This document shows positions 12,246 through 25,637 of a DNA stretch of 60,000 bases, one piece after another; the stretch's first letter is position 1, and the number at the start of each line of letters is the position of its first letter. The DNA comes from Symbiodinium natans (lineage: Eukaryota > Sar > Dinophyceae > Suessiales > Symbiodiniaceae), in the NCBI GenBank assembly GCA_905221605.1, contig CAJNDS010002750.1:64001-124000 (forward strand), in the 5' to 3' direction. The position numbers were made by a program, and so were the translations under genes. The notes under the pieces were generated by a model. That model did no database searches, was not told where the DNA came from, and saw only the letters and a program-made list of their open reading frames with translations.

Positions 12246-12951
12246 AACCCTCGCAGTGCGGCATGTGTCACCTGTGCCCTGAAGCCATCCTACAGGCATG
12301 ATACAGGCATCCTGCTTCTCTCATCATCCGCATGTTGAATGTTTGAAGATGTTTGAATTAGCTCTCCCCTTGAGCTCAGTGGCAATGAATATCCCTGGGA
12401 ACAACAGGTCCGCTTCCGGCATTGAGCAGACGAGCGGGCTGTTGTGGTGCCAGGGCACAGAGGTCGTCATAGGTCCAGTCCTGTGCTGCCATGCACCTTT
12501 TTACATCTTTGCCTCTGAGAAACAGCGAAGCAAACGAACATGGAGTCTCAGCATTTCCAAGCAAACGCTCCCGCCACTTTCAAGCTGGGCCAGTCCTCCG
12601 TGACTGAAGCAGCAATCCAGCGACCTTCCTGTCCGACGCCAGTGCAACAAGCGGTGTTCGGTCTTCTGTGTACTAGCTAGGCCCATCTTTGCAATTTCGC
12701 CACAACTGAGCAACCTGATGTAATTCAGCAGTGCCAGCAGCCAGCAGCCCGGTTGGAGCTCAGCAACTTGAAACCTCAGGATGCACCTCAGCCCTTCAGC
12801 CTGAATCAGGGCTACAGCATGTCACGCAATCCCATACTCAGACGCTCCTCAAGTCTCTCTGCAAAAGTCTCTCGACGTAATGGTCACTCAAAAAGGCGCC
12901 TTGTTTTGGTCCAGCCACCAATGCCAAAAGGCAAGCTCATTCTGCAAGCCT

Positions 12952-13439
12952 TCATGACGGAACGGGACTTGACAGATGCAGCGCATGTCTCACGGGCGTT
13001 ATGTGACGTGAGCTTGTCGAGTTGTTGAGGCCTGCTGTTGACCATTGCCTCGCCGCTTGAGCAGCATCTCTGGGGCCACCAGGAATCACTTGCAGTGCTG
13101 GATCCACCGAGAACAAGCCTGTGAAGTCTTGAAATGCGGACAGGCCCACGGCCGCTGTGCAGTACACTCGGGCTATCAGGCCTGCGTCCTCCCAACTCCA
13201 CATCGCATCAGGGCAGTTTCGCATGAAGCACATCAGCTCGCGGTTCTTCAAAGCCTTCCACTGAGGACAATGTCCCCTCCGGTCGCAAGAACCATGCAGC
13301 AGGCCCGACCATGCTTGAACACCAAGTGCAGATCGGGTACCTGTAGATTTTGCACCCACACAGCCGACGACGGCCAAGAGGAACTGCCAATCAGAGCATT
13401 GCTGGCTTCAATGGCGTTAGCCCAAGCTTGGATAGACAT
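12952..13439 (-). CDS. Unrecognised exons
   Basis: Two adjoining minus-strand stretches with coding character: 13439 to about 13250 starts with Met (MSIQAWANAIEASNALIG) and continues through VPDLHLVFKHGRACCMVLAT; the second, about 13250-13040, reads VYCTAAVGLSAFQDFTGLF. They lie in different frames and would be joined by an intron or read separately. No family recognised. Confidence 0.35.
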
Positions 13440-15772
13440 CTAGAGTGATCTGGAGATGGGGTTTATCAATCTGCAAGCAAATTGTGACCGCACCGACAGC
13501 ACAAAACTGCTGGAGCGCATGGCGCATACCTCTAGAAGCATGAATGAAGAATTGAAGGAGTAGCCCGGGGGAGGCTGCATGGCTAGACAGTACTGTTGCC
13601 GCGGATTCCTCGACGTGCTGTTGCGCTGCTTGGCAACAGCAATGCCAAACGATCGGCACTTGCCAGTGTTAACATTATGCCGGCCCGACTGCGTGTGGAA
13701 CCTGCGGAAACTGTGCTTACAGTAGGGGCTTGCGGGTTCTTGTTCGGGGTGGTCTTGATATGTCTTGATACAATATCTACGTTTATAGGGCTCGCGGATG
13801 CGCTCGCGTGAACATGCATGCTGGGGATGCGGCCGCGCGATGACATGCGAACAGGAAATATTCTGGACAAGGTCGCTACACAGGACTGTGCACGTAAAAT
13901 GTTTTAATGTTTTCCTGACAGGAGGAGCTGGCCATGCGGAAGTGCACAATTGCATGTCGTCACCGAGGGCACTTTTGCAACACAGTGGAAAACAAGATGG
14001 TTTCTCAAGTTCTCAGATGAGCGGCACCCTAAACCCAAAACGTTAAACCACTGGGGAAGGTCGATTGTGGCTCCGCCACATCACAGATGACGTCGCGAGT
14101 CGCCAGCTCACACAACCGCCGCATCCGGCAAAACAGTATCGTACAATGGTGATGCGAGTGTTCTGATTGATGCTTGAGGTCCATGGATGGCAGATTAAGT
14201 TTGCGCATGCCTGCAAAAGTATGCCGTATCACTGTGTTCCATGACAAGAGCACATGATGTCCCGTGGTTGACGTTGAGTGAGGATTTGCAGGAAGGCGGC
14301 ATTACGACGACACACAGAGGCATCCCTGAGCATCCCTGCGCGCCTTCCACATTCAGTGGCTCTGAGTGACATTCTCAGGGCTCTTTTCAGGAGCTCCTGG
14401 GATGAAGCCAGTCATGGTCCACTGAGCGTACTGCATCAGCCAGTGGGAACGACTGCCTCTTTCTACTCACATGCGTTCACCACGGACACGCGGATATAGT
14501 ACAGAGCTCGCACCTCGGATGCCTGGAAGTTTTTGCGAGTCATCGTGAGCCTGCACTTGCAGCCGGGTGACAATTTCGCGATTCAAAAAACAGTCCAGTT
14601 CTTTCTAGTAATTTCTGGATTATCATGTAGTAATTTCTGGATTCTCTGCCGCTCTCATGTCTCCTATCTATTCTTCTTTGCTTTCCTCCTCCTCCTCCCT
14701 TGCCTGGCACAAGCTCCGAGGGCGGATGCGCGGCCAGCCGCACAACTGTGGCCATGGCTCCAGCTGCAGCCTCCAAACACGGAGAAGCTTGCACTGAACA
14801 CGCAGAAGCCATGTATTCTAGAGAGGAAGCTGTGGTTGAACTCGGGATGCAGTAGGATAATAGGGCCCTCACCAGCACCGGAAGCATTCGTCGGGGAAGC
14901 GCGCAGTGCTCGCAGCACGGGACGCCACTCGCTGCTGCAGCGACACACGTGGCTTTCCAGCCTGGAGCAAACTTGAGCAAAACACGTGGATACTTCAACG
15001 TCAAGCCATGTTAAGCTCACCCGTCACCCGCCCATGCAAACCTGCTCCAACATTCTGCGGAAAGGAGAGTGGCACTTGACTGACCCATCTGATCCTCAAC
15101 CTTGCTGGCCGCATTGGGCCCCGGGCCTCTTTCTCTGCGGGAAGTATTGCACGGCACAACGCGGCTGGTGCCTCCGCCGAGGGCGCGTGGAAACCGCCTG
15201 ATAACGGCATGGCTTCGCAGGAAATTCTTGGCAGGCATGCGTGCTACTGTGTGCGGATGCATAATGCACACCTGCAGTTGGCTGCAGCTTGCATTGGGAC
15301 GCAGCCCGTAGTAGGCGAGGGCGAACCATTCCATCAGACTTCGCTTTGCCTGGAGCACTGCACTATGCCATGAATGCTTCTGAATCTCAGAAGGCCGCAC
15401 ACACTGAATCTGAAAGTTGCAACACCCATCGCCTGTCCAACCCCCGCAAAATGCAGGAAGACCATCGTTGCATCATGAGCACTTCTCGGCGCCTCCGAGA
15501 GAAGAGTCTGACATAGCATGGGAGGGGCGGAGGCTTTCTTTTTCTGTGGTCTGAGGTCAGGCTCTCACCTTTTAGTTTTTTGTCTGGGTCTGGCTCAATA
15601 CCCCTTGCCTGCTCATGGGCTTTAAACACTGTAAAATTGCAACACGGGCAACTTCAAAGCACTGAAAACCCTAGCAATTTTCAATACTCGTACTGGGTTC
15701 AACAAGGGTTCGCATGTTTGAACGAGGTTTTTTGTGGCATGGTCTTTCTTAAAGTAAGCGTGCAACTTCAGC

Positions 15773-15936
15773 ACCGGGGGGTTGGGGTGGGGGGCAACCT
15801 CCCACATGACTGGTATGACGGATTTGGAGAAGATTCGTATGTAGAACAATAAACTCAATAAAGCAAAGGGGTTGGGGGCTCAGCCCCCACACGTCAGGCA
15901 TGACGGGTTTGGAAGAGATTCGTACACAAACAACTC
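15773..15936. repeat. Two diverged tandem copies, about 86-bp period
   Basis: Both copies run GGGGTTGGGG ... CCCCCA/CCTCCCACA ... ATGACnGGTTTGGAnnnGATTCGTA. The first is at about 15773-15849 and the second at about 15860-15936. Purine-rich strand bias. Confidence 0.7.
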
Positions 15937-16017
15937 TTTGTAATCTCGCTGCACTCATCCTGCCAATCCAGGCCGGCTTGAACCGCATGCGTTGTTGCAT
16001 TCAGCTGTGTTGACAGG

Positions 16018-16140
16018 ACCAGGGGACCGCCGGATCAGGGTACAGGAATCGACCAGGAGACCGCCGCACCGGGCCAGGGGACCACGGAATCAGGCTTGCC
16101 AGGGCAGGCGACCACGGAATCAGGCTTGCTAGACCTAAAG
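16018..16140. repeat. Short imperfect repeats (ACCAGGGGACC type)
   Basis: Units built on 'CCAGGGGACCGCCGGATCAGG' degenerate along the block; the motif GCGACCACGGAATCAGGCTTGC is nearly repeated at its right end. No coding sense seen. Confidence 0.6.
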
Positions 16141-16876
16141 AGACGGGAAAAGGGAGAGCCAGTTTTCTAGGAAAGCACCGGACTCCGTGGGAGGCTGTCA
16201 CAGTAAATCGGTCGTAACGTTGCATCATTGCCACGCTAGTGAACCAAGATTCCCAAACAAAGCATTTGAAATTTCACTTCTCGGCTGCCTTGGCAGGGCC
16301 TGAAGGATGACTGCTCCAGCCTCCGTCTGGGACATGCCAAATCCTTGGCGACCCAACAAAGGCCGTCACATGGCAATGTCTGGCAGATGGCACGAGTTGA
16401 CCGGCAAAGCACATCCTGAGACAAGAGCACTGCAACAACCTCGACCCATAAAGAGTAACTTTACCAAGAAGCTGAGAAAAGATGGGATTCACATTCCTTG
16501 GCGCATGCATGCCAGTAGCTGACTGTACTGTTCCCGCCTGCCGGACAGTACTTGTAGTAGCGACATTCACAATTGGATTTCGTAGTGGTGGTTGGCAGGA
16601 GCAGCTGTAGCAGCTGTAGCAGCAGCGAAGCAAAGCATTAGCAAAGCTAAAGAATAGCCAGTGTGGTGTAGTGAATGGTCGTCGTCGTTGTCGCGCATCT
16701 GCATTGGCAACTTCTGTTCCTCCGAATTGAAAGCTGGTCAAATTAGCTCTTTTTCTATCGAAGGGGGATGGAGCCGACGACCAGCCTTGACTTGACATGT
16801 GCGTGTGGGTATCGTAGAACTCATGGTCACGACTGCTTAGAACTATATCCATATAAGCTTCAGCCCCGAAGCCTGC

Positions 16877-18250
16877 TCAATGGGATTTGTTCTTGAACAG
16901 GAATTCCAGTAACTTAAAGACTTCTCGCTGGAAGGCTCGGGACACGTGACAGATCAGGCAAGCTGCAAGTTGGCCATCAACGGGCTCGTCAGTCCAACAA
17001 CTGCTGACTGCCGATGTCCAACGTGTCCTATGGGGCACTCTGCATGTGGTATGCTTGTGTGCGACTCGGCAGTGGATTTGAAAATGCGCGTAGCCCGAAC
17101 GATTCTTCAAAATCAATATGCCTTTAAAGAGGGGCCTCCACTACACCAGGTTCAACATACAGTGAAAGCAAACTCCTGCCAGAGCTTCGGAATGCCGAAG
17201 CCAGCCTGACACGATGAACCGGCAGGATCGCCAACCAGGATGCAGTGCTTGCGTTGGCAAGTCCAAGCGGCACATGCCATAATCAGCAGGACGGTAACTT
17301 GACACAGAATCTCCTCCTGGCCTTGGATTCTAAGCGTGCCTCTTCGACTGCATATCTGTCCGACTGCTTCTGTGACTTCTGTGCAATTGCTTCAGGCATA
17401 GTTCAATGGCATTTCGCAGATGTAAACTCTTCAGCCACTACTGCAACCCAGCAGCAGCACCAAAGAGCTTGCAGGTGTCTCAGTTGCACAAAGCAAGGAG
17501 AACATCCACTAGAAGTCATCGGGCAGTAGCTTGATTTGACAATGGTTGCCATGAGCTGAGGGAAGGGCTAAAAACATCTCCACCATGCACGCATTGTCCT
17601 GACATCCAGCGATGTCATTCAATCGCTGAGCAATCGCTTCCGCAATGGTCATCCAAAGGCAGCTGCTCCCTCTGCCAAGCAGCGTAAAGCGGGCCGCCAG
17701 TCAGAGAGTTCTCGAGGGACATGAGCTCCAACAAGGCTTCACCAGCAGCATCCTTCCCAAAGGTTGGAGCTTTGCAAGACATGATGACTTCTGCCTGGTA
17801 GGACGACGCTGTCTAGTGATGTCTAGTGCTCAACGTATGCACCCATGATGCGATCAGGCGCAACGACGTGTGCTTCGCCCATTTCCATCAGTTGGAGCCT
17901 GGTCAGGCATACCGAGGCCAAACCACGACCTCCGTTCCTGGTCAGAAGCAAAAAAGAGCCAGAGGCAAGCAGGTGCCTTTGCTCAAAAGGGTGCTCTCAA
18001 ATGAGGATCTCAACAACTGTTCCCTGCAGTAAGATTTCAACAAAACACCCTCTTCAATTTGCAGTTTCAACCATCTCCCAGCAAGCCCGGCCAGGACGAG
18101 GTCCAAGTACAGCTGTCCCAACCTCTCCAAAAGGCTCTCGTGACATCCCGTGACCACAACAGCAGCCGACGTTCCTCTTCGCATTGGTGTACTGGTAAAC
18201 ATGGAAAAAACTTGCAAACCAAGCTGCTGATCATTGCGGATCATCACGAA
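16877..18250 (-). CDS. Unrecognised multi-exon gene (exon candidates)
   Basis: Several minus-strand stretches look coding. About 17800-17620 starts after an AG|G acceptor and reads AEVIMSCKAPTFGKDAAGEA, then LLELMSLENSLTGGPLYAAW. About 17400-17310 reads SQKQSDRYAVEEARLESKAR. 16940-16877 reads QREVFKLLEFLFKNKSH before a stop and could be the last exon. About 18245-18040 contains RWLKLQIEEGVL. Frames were not joined, and no domain is recognised. Same orientation as the identified genes. Confidence 0.35.
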
Positions 18251-18559
18251 CCCGGCATTTTTGTCCTCTACTGTTGCTGTACGTCGAAGTCATGCTACTA
18301 CTGACTGGCTTTCTCGCACGGCAGGGTGACTCAGGCATTGGTCCTGGCCGCCGGGTAGATAGCCACCACCCTGCTTGCGCTTCTCTCGCTGTATGGCGGC
18401 CCAATCTCGTGGCCACATATCGTTGGAGATTACACTGCATGCAGCGCTGCCGCTGCAGATATTCTGATAAGCTTCCACTACTGGCACCTCCATACCACAT
18501 CCGGGAGTTGGAAACATGTCCTAAGCGACTGCAAAAGGATCACCGAACATCGTAACATA

Positions 18560-19280
18560 CCGTGACTCACAACACAAAAACACGAACGCAGAGAAACGCT
18601 GACAAACGCTTGCTAACTCGCGGGACAGGCGAGGAGCAGGGTCCACTACTAAGAGCCAATCAACTTGGAGGAGGTAGCGCTTCGCTGAAAGCCACTTCAG
18701 CCAAGCATATCGAGAGACTTGCCTTAAGTGACTTCAGCCCGTTCTCACAGACAGAAACATAGAAACACAAAAAGGAACGCATGTCGCTCAGCCTGGAATA
18801 ATGACTTCTGGGGGGCCAAGCATAAACTTCATAAGGGACCGCCAATGATGCAGCCGAAGTGCTGCTGCAGCATGTTGAGGCTTAGCCTTCAGGTCTCTTT
18901 GCTCTGAAAATTTTGTGTTAAGAGAATAGTGGGGAGTCGTCAGAGAGTGGGCTCAGAGCCCGGGCTTCTATTGTGTCAAGCTGGGGACACAGTCGGGGAC
19001 GCCTCATGAACACAAGTTCGCCGAGCAGTGCGAACTCATAAACCACCATGTGCAACTTCTTGCAGCTACTTGAGGGGGATGGAGCCCTTTTGCATGAGGG
19101 TCAATCAGGACAGGATTCTAGACACAGGCTGCCAAAGAGAGACCTAGTACTACTGATGCTTGAGTTCTAGACCTGAAAATTAAGCACATCTCCGGTATGT
19201 TTCCCGGTTTTGGGCTGCCATCGTTCTTTGACCACCTGCGATTCCCGCCGTCCGGTTTCCCAAGCGGCAGTGGTTTCAGC
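18560..19280. other. Spacer, nothing clear
   Basis: Short frames only on both strands; I see no exon or repeat I can support. Confidence 0.4.
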
Positions 19281-19284
19281 GAAG

Positions 19285-20045
19285 CTACGCGAAGGATGAC
19301 AACATGCGGCAACAAAACAGACAAAGGGTCCAAGAGCTAAAGATGTGCCGACCAGCCGGTCCTGTCCACGCCACGCAGTGCAGTCGCTGCCAGCAGCTTG
19401 GCAAAAGAGGGAGGCACCTTAACGCACACGACTCAGTGACTGGCGGTCGTCTGCAGCACTTCTGCAGCAGTCTTGAGGCCTCAACCAAATCCACGGGCTC
19501 CTCGTGGTCCTCGAAGAAGATGTACCCATGCATGTTGGCATAGCACTTCCACCACCTGCCCCAGAAAATGCAGGCCCGTCTCCAGCAATGAGGCCGACCC
19601 TCACCCCGACCATGAAATCACGATATCTCGCATTCTGCCTGTCGTTCTGCCTTGGGTTCATGCCGATATTGCACGTCATGCTGGCCTGATGAAGCCCGCC
19701 ATTTCATCAGCCACAGGCCCAACGACGGCCATCAGTAGTCCCACCTTATACATTCTGTCCACGTCCACGTGTTTCTGCAACGCAGAGCAGCAACACATGT
19801 CGCTGTGAAGGAACGAACGGCCTTGCCATCTCCAGTCCCATATGGCCAATCACTGTGCATGGAGTTCAGCAAATGCTCCTTGCTTGCAGCGAATCTGCCT
19901 TATGTCTTCTTTGGGTGATCTACCAGATTGCGAGGCTTCGAGCAAATGCGGGCCAAACTTGATACGCAGCGCTTTGACTCCGATTATCCGATTGTGGAGT
20001 TGCTGCTTTCCGGTTGGTTGTCGGGCTTTAAGGTGGCCACTTTAA
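19285..20045 (-). CDS. Unrecognised multi-exon gene (exon candidates)
   Basis: Three minus-strand stretches look coding: about 20020-19870 (IGVKALRIKFGPHLLEASQ), 19785-19690 (KHVDVDRMYKVGLLMAVVG, then PVADEMAGFIRP), and 19565 to about 19440 after an AG|G acceptor (WWKCYANMHGYIFFEDHEEP, then VDLVEASRLLQKC). The 'WxKCYANxHGY' string recalls the start of GT34-like glycosyltransferase domains in protists, but this is only an impression. Exon junctions were not resolved. Confidence 0.35.
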
Positions 20046-20543
20046 CGTTCAGGGTTCGCTATTCGATGCGTCGCTCCTTGTATGCAGGATTCATTGCTGT
20101 CTGGTGATAGGGGCTTGCCGTTCCCTGCATGACTGCTTCGAAATTTTCCTTTCACGGGTCAATATCCAAGGCTTATTAAACCATGCTTTGACCGTTAACA
20201 TCAGGCTCCCAGATTCTAAGCCCGCACTCCCACTGCCGATTCTCATGTGCTTGTGCTTGAAACTGGAAACTACGCAGCAAGGCACCTTGACCAGGGGCTG
20301 GAACTCCAGCAAGCGCTCCTGCTGCAAGGCACGGCCTCAGATGAAAGGATCATGGATATACTCGATATATAAGTACATGACACATATTTTCTCATATATA
20401 CATACAGCATGCCTTGGCAGCTGCCCGGAGTGCGGTGATGCTGAGATGCTATACACTACAATACAGCTGTTAAAATCAGCCGGGGAATCTGCAGTGCTGC
20501 AGCCAATGTCGAAACCTCAGTATCTACAGAGCAGGTTTGGACG

Positions 20544-21197
20544 TCATTCAAGAGCCTTTCCTCTCTTTGCGGTTGTGGTGGTGCAGGGAAGCAGCTGGAC
20601 TGGCCAAGACCAGGGGCAAACTCTGTTGTCGGGTGGCATGCTGACGGCACGCCGCTCGTCAAGGTCACCGGGCCCGTCTTGAAGGAAGCGCTGGGGATCC
20701 CATGCCTGCTCAAACGTGTCGTTTGGCTGTGAGTCCCCGGCAAAGCTCGTGTACGAATACTGTGCACCGACAGACATGCAGCCTCCTGCTTACTCGACCG
20801 CTTACTCGGGCCGCGGGCCCTTGTACATTGGCCATACCATGCAGCCGAAACTCAGCCACACTAGTAAGTCAGGACTAGGACATGAGCTCAATTTTCTACT
20901 GATCATAGTGGCTTGGAGGAACATGCCACGATCATGATAAGGATTCACATGATTGTCTGACATGAGCATGTCCACGCCAGGCAAGTCAGACCGAGCTGAT
21001 CAGCAATTGAAGGACGGGGAGAATCCAAACACTGCAACACGGGAGCCCTTGTGCCTGCAAGACTGCTGCACGCTCCGTGCACCAAGCAACGCCTTACTGT
21101 AGGCAAACCTAGATGCATGAACCATGGAAGGGAACCGCAGCACTTCGGTCGAAAATGCGAAGTTGGATGCAACCAAAACTACAGGTGCATTTAGCAT
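20544..21197 (-). CDS. Unrecognised exon candidates
   Basis: 20777-20600 begins with Met and reads SVGAQYSYTSFAGDSQPNDT, then FEQAWDPQRFLQDGPGDLDE. About 21000-20890 reads GVDMLMSDNHVNPYHDRGMF. 21190-21005 reads FSTEVLRFPSMVHASRFAYS, then HKGSRVAVFGFSPS. All are minus strand with normal amino-acid mix. They may be exons of one or two genes; no family recognised. Confidence 0.35.
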
Positions 21198-21249
21198 TTG
21201 TCGATGTACTTCCGATGGGTGCTATTGCTACTGTATAAGATCGGCTTAT

Positions 21250-23470
21250 GCATTACAAACAACGCCCGAACAGGGCGCGCTTAGACGGACGGATCACTCT
21301 GCCTCTTCAACAGCATTAGCCTCTCTTACTCTCACGGGATCCCAAAACTGGCCACACAAGTGCCGCTTAGTGAAAGTGGCAGTTGATGCTCGCTTCACGC
21401 TTAAAGATTCAAGATCACTGCAGCCAGAGAGGCGGTTAGGAAGGGGAAGTGTGTCGTTTCGCGTCTGCCGCGTCTCTGCATCCCATGATCCTTCGGATTC
21501 GGGAGACTGGCTTGGGCACAAGTTGTTTCAAGCAAGTTGGGTCAAATTGTATCATCGCGTTCTCTCTTTGAATGCACAAGGGCAGGCGTCGACTCTCCAA
21601 GCAGAAAACATGGCTTCATTTAGGGAATCGTAATTTTGCGGTGACGATTGCCGGGAAACGGAGGAGTGCCCAGCCACAGCAGCGAGGCATGCTGCAGGCG
21701 GGAGCCTGGAAACAATGGTTGCCTGCTGCATCGGCAGCTCCAGTTCCTACTGGCAGTTGCTGGCTCGAGTCCTATCATTGTTGGAAACTCGTCGTTGGCT
21801 GACTTCATGATGATGCTCATAAGTCTCTGCACATTGTTATGTACGCTCCAGCCGGTAGAAATTCGCAGGCCTTGTCTGCCAGCAGCTCAAGTGACTGAAT
21901 AATGACGTCTGCAGCGGCATCGCAAGCTGGTGATAAGACTCCTGCTGCGTGTGCAGAGCTGCCATTCTGCTGCAATGATGCGAGCCCACCCTGCCATCTG
22001 TTGCATGTATTTCGGGGATGCTGAGTCTGACCGTAATTGGCTGGCGCCTCGCTTCTGATACTACATGTGTAAACTACATTCAACTACGACAGTTCATGGT
22101 ATGCGCCGTTCCCAGACGAGCCTGAGATTCTCAGCCCTGCTTGTCTATGGCGAGTGTTGGGAAAACAAAGTGCTTGTTTTGACGGTGGCATACAGAAGTT
22201 GCGCAGTGGGCAGGCCCCGTCCCGGCGTGCACCATCGCACGAAGGCCGTGCAGTTGGTCAAAGACCGGTCACCTGCTGCAGAGCGACTGTACAAGTCTTT
22301 AAGTGCCGCTGAGATGGTGAACAGACTAGAGCATGCCCTGGAAGTAGTTGGAATTCTGGCATTTCCATTAACTCTACTTCACCGAGCTGCTCGGAGGTTC
22401 ATCTCCGCAGCAAAAATTGTAGTTGTTGAAGGTGTCCCAGCAGCCGGGAGATCCTGATGCAGGAATCGGAACTAGCCGGAACCCAACCGCCTCCTGAACC
22501 GACAGCGCCTAAGTTGGGCCAGATCCTTCTGAGGGTGGCGGACAAAAATGCAAGAAGGCCTGGGAGGGCTGGACACCTCGCGCCCACTGAGGGCAGCAAG
22601 TCGGTACAGACAAGCACCAGCTCATTGGCCAGTTGCGAGCTATCACGCCAGTAGCGCGCGCAAATTATTGGAGGCGCGGGAGGAAGGCCCAGCCAGGCCG
22701 ACCAACCTCCCCAACTCCTCTACTGGGGGTCCACCCCGCAGCAGCCCACCTCAAGCCAGTCCGTTCTGGAGGGGTAAGGTCGTCAAACCGAGCTTGCTAC
22801 CGGCCAACGCAACAGAACCAAATCGCTGCACGATGATAGAACTCAGGCCTATATCGAGTCTTGAAGTATAGAGTGATTCACTTTCGGTGGCACTTCCTGT
22901 TCCTTGGTCATTGGTATGTCATTGGTATGTCATTGGTATGTCATTGGTCCTAAACGAAGAGCCACAACTCCAAGCTGTGCAGTCCTGTCGGTGGCCTGCA
23001 GCAGGTTCTGCGAGAAAAGGCTCCATCCTGGCTTGGATATTGACAGCACAGTCCGGCTTTGCTTAGCAGAAGCAGCCAACTAAAGCTGCAGCTTGCAGCA
23101 CAGAAGAAACCTGAGGTCACCGCAGGGAAACAAAGACTGTCCTTAGGCATTTCACGACTGGATTTTGGCAGTGAATATCAGTAAGACTCCACTCTCAAGC
23201 CAGGAAACCACTGCTCCGCTGCGCAAGGCACTGATCCAAAGCAATGATGCAGCCAAACTCAAGCCAAAGGAAGCCATGGGCCGTTGTAAACGACAACATC
23301 TTGAAGGAGGCTGACTCGGGAGCCCCCCTGCTGCGAGCCACTCCAGGCATCTCCAAGGATTGGCGCAGTGAAGTGTAGTTGGATGGGTGGGGCTGAAAAT
23401 ACTCCAGTTTCCAACCCAGCAAAACCCAACAGTCCCATCAGCCGCCGAATTAACACCCCTCAATTCAAAA
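21250..23470. other. Unassigned region
   Basis: Short frames on both strands. A minus-strand stretch near 21830-21745 (QRLMSIIMKSANDEFPTMIG) may be an exon. Proline/arginine-rich frames at 22460-22860 look like chance. A tandem minisatellite lies at 22909-22948. Confidence 0.3.
22909..22948. repeat. 11-bp tandem repeat (CATTGGTATGT), about 3.6 copies
   Basis: Exact head-to-tail copies of CATTGGTATGT, read directly. Confidence 0.95.
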
Positions 23471-23545
23471 GCGCATCTGGCATGCCTGGTCCTCCAAAGC
23501 TGGAAGATCAAACTCACGTGCCAGCTTCAGCACGTCCATGTTAGC
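23465..23545 (-). CDS. Possible exon resembling the end of a BTB/POZ domain
   Basis: After a TGCAG|G acceptor the minus strand reads AANMDVLKLAREFDLPALED, then QAC. The pattern N-x-x-x-LL-x-LA-x-x-(F/Y)-D-(L/V)-x-x-L-x-x-x-C is typical of the last helices of BTB/POZ domains, protein-interaction modules. No flanking exon was confirmed, so this is tentative. Confidence 0.35.
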   Translation of the reverse strand, partial: ANMDVLKLAREFDLPALEDQACQMRF

Positions 23546-25094
23546 AGCCTGCAGTGACAGCTTTGTTTCTGAAGTCGGGTCCTGAAGGCAGGTACCGTGC
23601 TTGCAGGCACAGGCCAACAAGTACCGACCAGCATTGCTCAATCGACTGCGGCCTTTATTTATGCTTAAAAAATGCAGCTGCGCCTCTGAGCTGGGATTGT
23701 ACTGCCTGGCGTGTCATGCTGTCCACTGTCGTACGTATGGAGACCTCTATCCAATATATCCAATCTATTATGCTGATCACTACAAACTAGAAGGAGTCGG
23801 CACAAGTCCCCCCCCTGAGCCTATGAATGCCCCAGCGCAGGGCAGGGTCTCCACAGATGCACAACTGAGCGATTATCAGTATACCATTGCAAATTTCGAG
23901 CCTGTCAGACTCTGCCATGCCAATTCCATAGACCTGAAATGTTCGGTGCAGTAGGTGCTCTTCATGCAGACTTGACAAACAGGAGCATCAAACCAACGTC
24001 TCGGTGTGTGGCAGAGTCTACAAGAGCCTGGACTGCCTCGAGTGACAAGCATGATCAGGGAAAATTTGGGGCGGTTACGTTTCAGGCCACCCTCATTGCC
24101 CACTGGCTTCTAGCCATCATCTGAGCAGCCAGTATCGAAAGCTCAAGGAACGTTTCGCCGGGCTACACTGTAAGACGGTCAAGACTCTGTTTGGCCCTTC
24201 GATTTTCAGCCAACACCCAGCATGACGAGACCCAGATGACCTCGGGTCATTGCACAACGAAAACAACCTGGCCTCGCAGTGTTTCACGTCCAAGGCTATC
24301 ACTGGCAGCCCGTCTGCCTATCAAGTATCGGCAAGAGCTGGATTCTTTCGGCTGAGCTGTGCAGCCTGAAGAGATGCAGAGTTGAGCTTGGAGACATGTG
24401 CCCGCAGTGCCGGGCTGCATGCAGCCAGGACCTCAGCAGCACTGGAGTTTACTTCTACGGAATGCAAGACCACCGGTGGCTGACTCGGCTAGCGCGCAGT
24501 GCGGTGGGCTGGGAAAGCCTCCCCACCTGCAATTTTTGCCACGCACGATCAACATGGTAGTCTTCAGCATGCAGTTCACAGCAGAGACTACGGAGAGGCC
24601 CTTCCACTACCATCTGCCACTGCACGCGTGCCAACACAATGTGAGAGGTAATGAGAGCACGATTGTGTACGTTCTGCTAGCCCTCCGACCTGCTGCAACC
24701 AGGGCAACGTCGCACAGCTCCCTGCTGGTCAGCAGCTCACGGAGGCCTTTGGTAAGCAGAGTAGTGGAAAACAGCAACAGCGAGCCCAGCGATCATGCTT
24801 ACAGAAAGCCAAAGCTTAAGGCTTAAGGCCAAGTTTCTCGAGCTGTGCTTTGGATGGACTAGTTCTGCTGGCCAACAAAAGTCCGCAGTGTGCAAAGTCA
24901 CCCACCGGCGACGTCACAAACATCAACTCAAACAGTGAAATAATGTGAAATACAACGGCATCCACTGCATCCACTTTCTAAGACTTTCTGGGTGCAAAGC
25001 CATGCAGTAAGCCCTCGTTGCACTCGTTCGTTGGCATCGGGCCAAGGTCCTAAGTGCTCAATGGACATCTCAGATCATCTCAGCTTCGCGCTTG

Positions 25095-25121
25095 CTCAGC
25101 TTATCTCAGCTTATCTCAGCT
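25095..25121. repeat. 10-bp tandem repeat (TTATCTCAGC)
   Basis: CTCAGC TTATCTCAGC TTATCTCAGC, read directly. Confidence 0.9.
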
Positions 25122-25584
25122 TTGGATGTGGCTTGGACTTCTGAATCTGCTTGGCCAAACCAAGGGGGTGGGCCGGGGCGGGCACATTCTAGATTGCTGC
25201 GCTCCTTATCCAATATTCGATGGCTACTGCATGCGAGCTCGCGCCGATTGAACATGAACACAGCATATCCAAGAACATGTGCATTGAGGCAAGCAATGCC
25301 AAGCAGTCCTTTCCTAGCAGGCGGAAAACAAAAGCTCATGGCAAAGTAAGCGCTCTTTGCACAAGAGTGCTAGCTGCTAGAGAACGTCATGCTCTTAGAG
25401 CAGGAGCGGCTAAGATGAGCTTCGAGAACAAATTTCCAAAAGTACATCGGCCTACGAATCTCCAGGAGCACTGAACCCCTGAGGCTCGCAGGTTCGAACA
25501 CATATCCTCAACGGCAAGGTGTCAGAGGTCGCGTCGCTTCGGACTGCCTCTGCACTTGCTAATTATTGAGGATGGCCTTGCCCT

Positions 25585-25637
25585 CATGGATCTTGCTGGA
25601 TCTTGATGGATCTTCATGGATCTTCATGGATCTTCAC
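25585..25637. repeat. 10-bp tandem repeat (TCTTSATGGA), about 5 copies
   Basis: Copies TCTTGCTGGA, TCTTGATGGA, TCTTCATGGA, TCTTCATGGA in a row. Confidence 0.95.

Larger units (their letters stand above)
13460..16870. other. Unassigned region with weak exon-like stretches
   Basis: No gene recognised. A minus-strand stretch near 15260-15345 (WFALAYYGLRPNASCSQLQ) may be an exon. Two diverged repeat blocks lie at 15773-16140. The direct repeat GTAGTAATTTCTGGATT occurs at about 14607 and 14627. The rest shows only short, conflicting frames. Confidence 0.3.
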
